Assembly: GCA_025362705.1 (NCBI GenBank)
Contig: JANYFH010000359.1
Location: forward strand, 1 to 8,149
Length of the DNA: 8,149 nucleotides
Direction of reading: 5' to 3'
DNA from: Betaproteobacteria bacterium
Lineage (GTDB): Bacteria > Pseudomonadota > Gammaproteobacteria > Burkholderiales > Usitatibacteraceae
In this document: positions 5,649-8,149 of the stretch, piece by piece
How positions within the stretch are numbered: position 1 is the stretch's first letter
Layout: each line of letters begins with the position of its first letter
Program-made: the position numbers and the translations under genes
Notes under the pieces: model-generated
Database searches by the model: none
What the model was told of the DNA's origin: nothing
Seen by the model: only the letters and a program-made list of their open reading frames with translations

Positions 5649-7313
5649 CTACTTCAATGCCTTGTAACGTACGCGCTTGGGCCGCGCACCTTCTTCACCG
5701 AGCCTACGCAGTTTGTCGTTCTCATATTCGTTGTAGTTGCCATCGTAAAACACCCATTGCGAATCGCCTTCACACGCGAGAATGTGCGTCGCAATGCGGT
5801 CGAGGAACCAGCGATCATGCGAGACCACCATGATCGAACCGCCGAATTCCTGCAACGCGTCTTCGAGGGAACGCAGTGTTTCCACGTCGAGATCATTTGA
5901 GGGTTCATCGAGCAACAGCACATTGGCGCCCTTCAGCAGGGTGTAGGCGAGGTGCAAACGACCCCGTTCACCGCCGGAAAGATTTCCCACCAGCTTTTGC
6001 TGATCTGCACCTTTGAAATTGAAGCGACCGATGTAGGCGCGCGACTGCATTTCAAATTTGCCGATGGTGAGGATATCTGCACCACCGGAAATCGCCTCCC
6101 ACACGGTCTTGTCATTCGGTAGCGAATCGCGTGATTGATCAACGAAAGCCAGATTTACGGTTGGACCGATTTTCACTTCGCCACTATCCGGTTTCTCCAC
6201 GCCCTGAATGAGTTTGAACAAGGTCGATTTACCCGCGCCGTTCGGCCCGATTACACCGACGATGGCGCCGGGCGGCACACGGAAGGAAAGATTGTCGATC
6301 AGCACGCGGTCACCGAATGATTTGGTCACGCCGACGAATTCAATCACCTCGTTGCCGAGGCGCTCGGCCACTGGAACAAAGATTTCCTGGGTCTCGTTGC
6401 GCTTTTGGTATTCGTAGCTGGAGAGCTCCTCGAAGCGCGTCATACGGGCTTTCGATTTGGCTTGGCGGCCTTTGGGATTCTGGCGAACCCAGTCGAGTTC
6501 CTTTTTCAATGTCCGCTGACGTGCCGACTCGCTCGATTCCTCTTTCTTCAGGCGATCCGATTTTTGCTCCAGCCACGAGCTGTAATTACCTTCATACGGA
6601 ATGCCGGTACCGCGATCCAGTTCCAGAATCCACTGCACAGCGTTATCCAGGAAGTAGCGATCATGGGTGATGCCAACGACCGTACCCGGGAATTTTTGCA
6701 GGAACTGCTCCAGCCATTCGACGCTCTCCGCATCCAGATGGTTGGTAGGCTCATCGAGCAGCAGCATGTCGGGCTTCGACAGCAACAAGCGGCATAGTGC
6801 GACCCGACGTTTTTCACCGCCGGAAAGCTTGCCGATAACAGCATCCCAAGGCGGCAAACGCAACGCATCCGCCGCGATTTCCAGTTGCGTATCGGTGTTG
6901 TCGCCGCCTTCGGCATTGATGATCGCTTCCAGCTTGGCTTGCTCGGTCGCCAGCGCGTCAAAATCAGCACCTTCTTCGGCATAGGCTGCATAGACCTGAT
7001 CGAGCCGTGCTTTGGCCTGCAAGACCCCGCCAATGCCTTCCTCGACCGATTGCCGCACCGTCTGGTCGGGATTCAATTGTGGCTCCTGCGGCAGATAGCC
7101 AATCTTGATGCCGGGCATCGGCACGGCTTCGCCTTCAATCTCTTCGTCGAGACCAGCCATAATTTTGAGCAGCGTCGACTTGCCGGAACCATTTACACCG
7201 AGCACGCCGATCTTGGCGCCCGGGAAAAAAGACAGGGAAATATTCTTGAGAATCTGGCGTTTGGGCGGAACGATCTTGCCCACGCGATTCATCGTGTAAA
7301 CGTACTGAGCCAT
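5649..7313 (-). CDS. ettA: energy-dependent translational throttle protein EttA (ABC-F ATPase)
   Basis: A 554-residue soluble protein with two ABC ATPase domains and no membrane segment, one residue short of the E. coli EttA length as I recall it. EttA binds the ribosomal E site and links translation to the ATP/ADP ratio. The N-terminus MAQYVYTMNRVGKIVPPKRQ is near-diagnostic for this subfamily. Domain 1: Walker A GVNGSGKST (39-47), arm insert around 95-139 that contacts the ribosome, signature LSGGE (163-167), Walker B MLLLDEPT (183-190). The linker with the characteristic KGRQAKSKARMTRFEEL (281-297) follows. Domain 2: Walker A GPNGAGKST (356-364), signature LSGGERG (445-451), Walker B VLLLDEPS (465-472). 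The second Walker B reads DEPSND instead of the usual DEPTND, a mild change leaving the catalytic Glu470 intact. AAGG (plus-strand 5325+2000, i.e. CCTT at 7325-7328) stands 11 nt before the ATG. It diverges from a RIO kinase gene and appears to be transcribed alone, with a terminator after it. Confidence 0.97.
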   Translation of the reverse strand: MAQYVYTMNRVGKIVPPKRQILKNISLSFFPGAKIGVLGVNGSGKSTLLKIMAGLDEEIEGEAVPMPGIKIGYLPQEPQLNPDQTVRQSVEEGIGGVLQAKARLDQVYAAYAEEGADFDALATEQAKLEAIINAEGGDNTDTQLEIAADALRLPPWDAVIGKLSGGEKRRVALCRLLLSKPDMLLLDEPTNHLDAESVEWLEQFLQKFPGTVVGITHDRYFLDNAVQWILELDRGTGIPYEGNYSSWLEQKSDRLKKEESSESARQRTLKKELDWVRQNPKGRQAKSKARMTRFEELSSYEYQKRNETQEIFVPVAERLGNEVIEFVGVTKSFGDRVLIDNLSFRVPPGAIVGVIGPNGAGKSTLFKLIQGVEKPDSGEVKIGPTVNLAFVDQSRDSLPNDKTVWEAISGGADILTIGKFEMQSRAYIGRFNFKGADQQKLVGNLSGGERGRLHLAYTLLKGANVLLLDEPSNDLDVETLRSLEDALQEFGGSIMVVSHDRWFLDRIATHILACEGDSQWVFYDGNYNEYENDKLRRLGEEGARPKRVRYKALK

Positions 7314-7453
7314 GGTATTTACAGCCTTGCGAGGTGAAGAAAAATATCGGGGTAAATCAGGGGCACAACTACAAAAGCTGCGCCGGGACGTAGTTTACGC
7401 GAGTGACAGTGTAATTTGATTGAAAACAGCGAAATTCCCCTTAAACTGTCGCA
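7314..7453. promoter_or_regulatory. divergent promoter region between ettA and the RIO kinase gene
   Basis: A 140-bp gap between two divergent starts, with no coding sequence seen in it. For ettA (leftward) a weak sigma-70-like pair is possible: TTGTGC (plus-strand 7363-7368) and TATTTT (7341-7346) with a 16-bp spacer, which would leave a leader of about 20 nt containing the AAGG ribosome site. For the kinase (rightward) TTGATT at 7416-7421 and TTAAAC at 7441-7446 (19-bp spacer) are the best, still poor, candidates; transcription from there would begin almost at the ATG. A 6-bp inverted repeat, AACTAC 7367-7372 and GTAGTT 7390-7395, overlaps the ettA candidate. Assignments are tentative. Confidence 0.35.
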
Positions 7454-8149
7454 ATGAAAATACCAAAACGGCTGCAACCGCTGCTCGAAGATGGCCTGAT
7501 TGACGGCGTGGTACGTCAACTCATGAGCGGCAAAGAGGCTATGGTGTTCGTGGTTGTATGCGGCGAAGAAACGCGTTGTGCGAAGGTCTACAAAGAGGCC
7601 AACAAGCGCGCTTTTCGTCAGGCGGTCGATTACACCGAAAATCGCAAGACCAAGAACACCCGCCAAGCGCGCGCAATGGCCAAGGGTTCGCGCTTTGGAC
7701 GTGAGTCACAGGAAGCCGCATGGCAGAACGCCGAGGTCGATGCCTTATATCGCCTGGCAGCGGCAGGTGTGCGGGTGCCCAAGCCGTACAATTTCCATGA
7801 AGGCGTGTTGCTGATGGAATTAGTCACGGATGCTGACGGCAATGCCGCACCGAGGCTGAATGATGTCGAGTTCACAGCGGAAATTGCCATCAAATATCAT
7901 CAGGCGCTCATACTTGAGGTGGTGCGCATGCTTTGTGCCGGCGTGATTCATGGCGATCTGAGCGAATTCAATATCCTCGTAAGTGGCGATGGTCCGGTCA
8001 TTATCGATCTGCCACAAGCCGTCGATGCGGCGGGTAACAACCATGCGCAGGCAATGCTTGAGCGCGATGTGACTAACTTGCGCAATTATTTCGGCCGATT
8101 CGCGCCCGAACTGCTCGCAACAAATTACGGTCGTGAAATTTGGGCGCAG
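7454..8149 (+). CDS. RIO-family serine/threonine protein kinase (3' end outside window)
   Basis: Frame open from the ATG at 7454 to the window edge, 232 codons, no stop. RIO kinases are atypical protein kinases found in archaea, eukaryotes and some bacteria; in archaea and eukaryotes they act in small-subunit ribosome maturation. The bacterial role is poorly known. Kinase elements in order: short phosphate loop SGKEAMV (25-31), ATP-anchoring Lys44 in CAKVYK, the RIO-specific stretch NRKTKNTRQARAMAKGSRFG (63-82), AWQNAEVDALYRL (89-101) on the alpha-C helix, hinge MELV (121-124), catalytic loop HGDLSEFN (166-173) with Asp168, and metal-binding IIDLPQAV (183-190) with Asp185 in place of the DFG Asp. 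All key residues are present, so the kinase should be active. A TAA (7442-7444) closes the frame just upstream, fixing the ATG as first start; no Shine-Dalgarno precedes it. Divergent from ettA. Only the last few dozen residues are likely to be missing. Confidence 0.93.
   Translation, partial: MKIPKRLQPLLEDGLIDGVVRQLMSGKEAMVFVVVCGEETRCAKVYKEANKRAFRQAVDYTENRKTKNTRQARAMAKGSRFGRESQEAAWQNAEVDALYRLAAAGVRVPKPYNFHEGVLLMELVTDADGNAAPRLNDVEFTAEIAIKYHQALILEVVRMLCAGVIHGDLSEFNILVSGDGPVIIDLPQAVDAAGNNHAQAMLERDVTNLRNYFGRFAPELLATNYGREIWAQ

Noticed and set aside
6405..6797. Several 100-160 codon frames on the strand opposite ettA and in its other frames.
   Set aside because: Shadows of a conserved ABC-F gene with full Walker and signature motifs; no ribosome site or family resemblance.
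7367..7395. Inverted repeat AACTAC-N17-GTAGTT in the ettA/RIO gap.
   Set aside because: Six-base arms with a 17-nt loop arise easily by chance; mentioned in the promoter entry but not called as an operator or terminator.
7319..7666. Leftward frame of 115 codons covering the ettA/RIO gap and the start of the kinase gene.
   Set aside because: It is antisense to the conserved RIO N-terminal region and would run into the ettA start region; the translation has no recognisable motif.
1..8149. A novel defence system, mobile element, CRISPR array or genomic island.
   Set aside because: No integrase, transposase, direct-repeat ends, tRNA-linked attachment site, spaced repeats or defence-type domain was seen; genes are conserved housekeeping or catabolic types with even composition.

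Overview
The window reads as an ordinary chromosomal stretch of a betaproteobacterium, probably in or near the Burkholderiales. This is inferred from a Bug/TctC-type periplasmic binding protein sitting in a CoA-transferase/lyase operon, a bacterial RIO-type kinase with the long proteobacterial N-terminal extension, an EttA-type ABC-F protein, and a base composition that looks mid-50s % GC by eye. No rRNA, tRNA, CRISPR array, insertion sequence or phage gene is visible.

Left part (1-3907): a LysR-type regulator, cut by the window edge, reads leftward from 707. Diverging from it across a 105-bp AT-rich gap is a tight three-gene operon: a CitE-like CoA-ester lyase (813-1682), a secreted Bug-family solute-binding protein (1682-2686, start overlapping the previous stop by one base) and a CaiB/BaiF class III CoA-transferase (2696-3907). 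The simplest reading is a regulated carboxylic-acid utilisation module: the binding protein captures a di- or hydroxyacid, the transferase activates it to its CoA thioester, and the lyase splits that thioester (malyl-CoA or citramalyl-CoA type chemistry). No hydratase and no TctA/TctB membrane subunits are present here. The exact substrate cannot be read from the sequence.

Middle part (3915-5642): a leftward gene for a membrane-anchored M48 zinc metallopeptidase with a TPR-like C-terminus converges on the CoA-transferase gene with only 7 bp between the stops. Just upstream of it lies a short remnant (5448-5582) coding only for the last 44 residues of an S9-type (prolyl-oligopeptidase/alpha-beta hydrolase) peptidase, including the likely catalytic His. 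This points to a deletion that removed the rest of that gene. A hairpin followed by TTTT (5583-5642) sits between the remnant and the next gene and looks like the terminator of ettA.

Right part (5649-8149): a full-length ettA (ABC-F translational throttle) reads leftward. Diverging from it across a 140-bp gap is a RIO-family Ser/Thr protein kinase gene that runs off the right end. All genes look intact except the S9 remnant and the two genes cut by the window edges.
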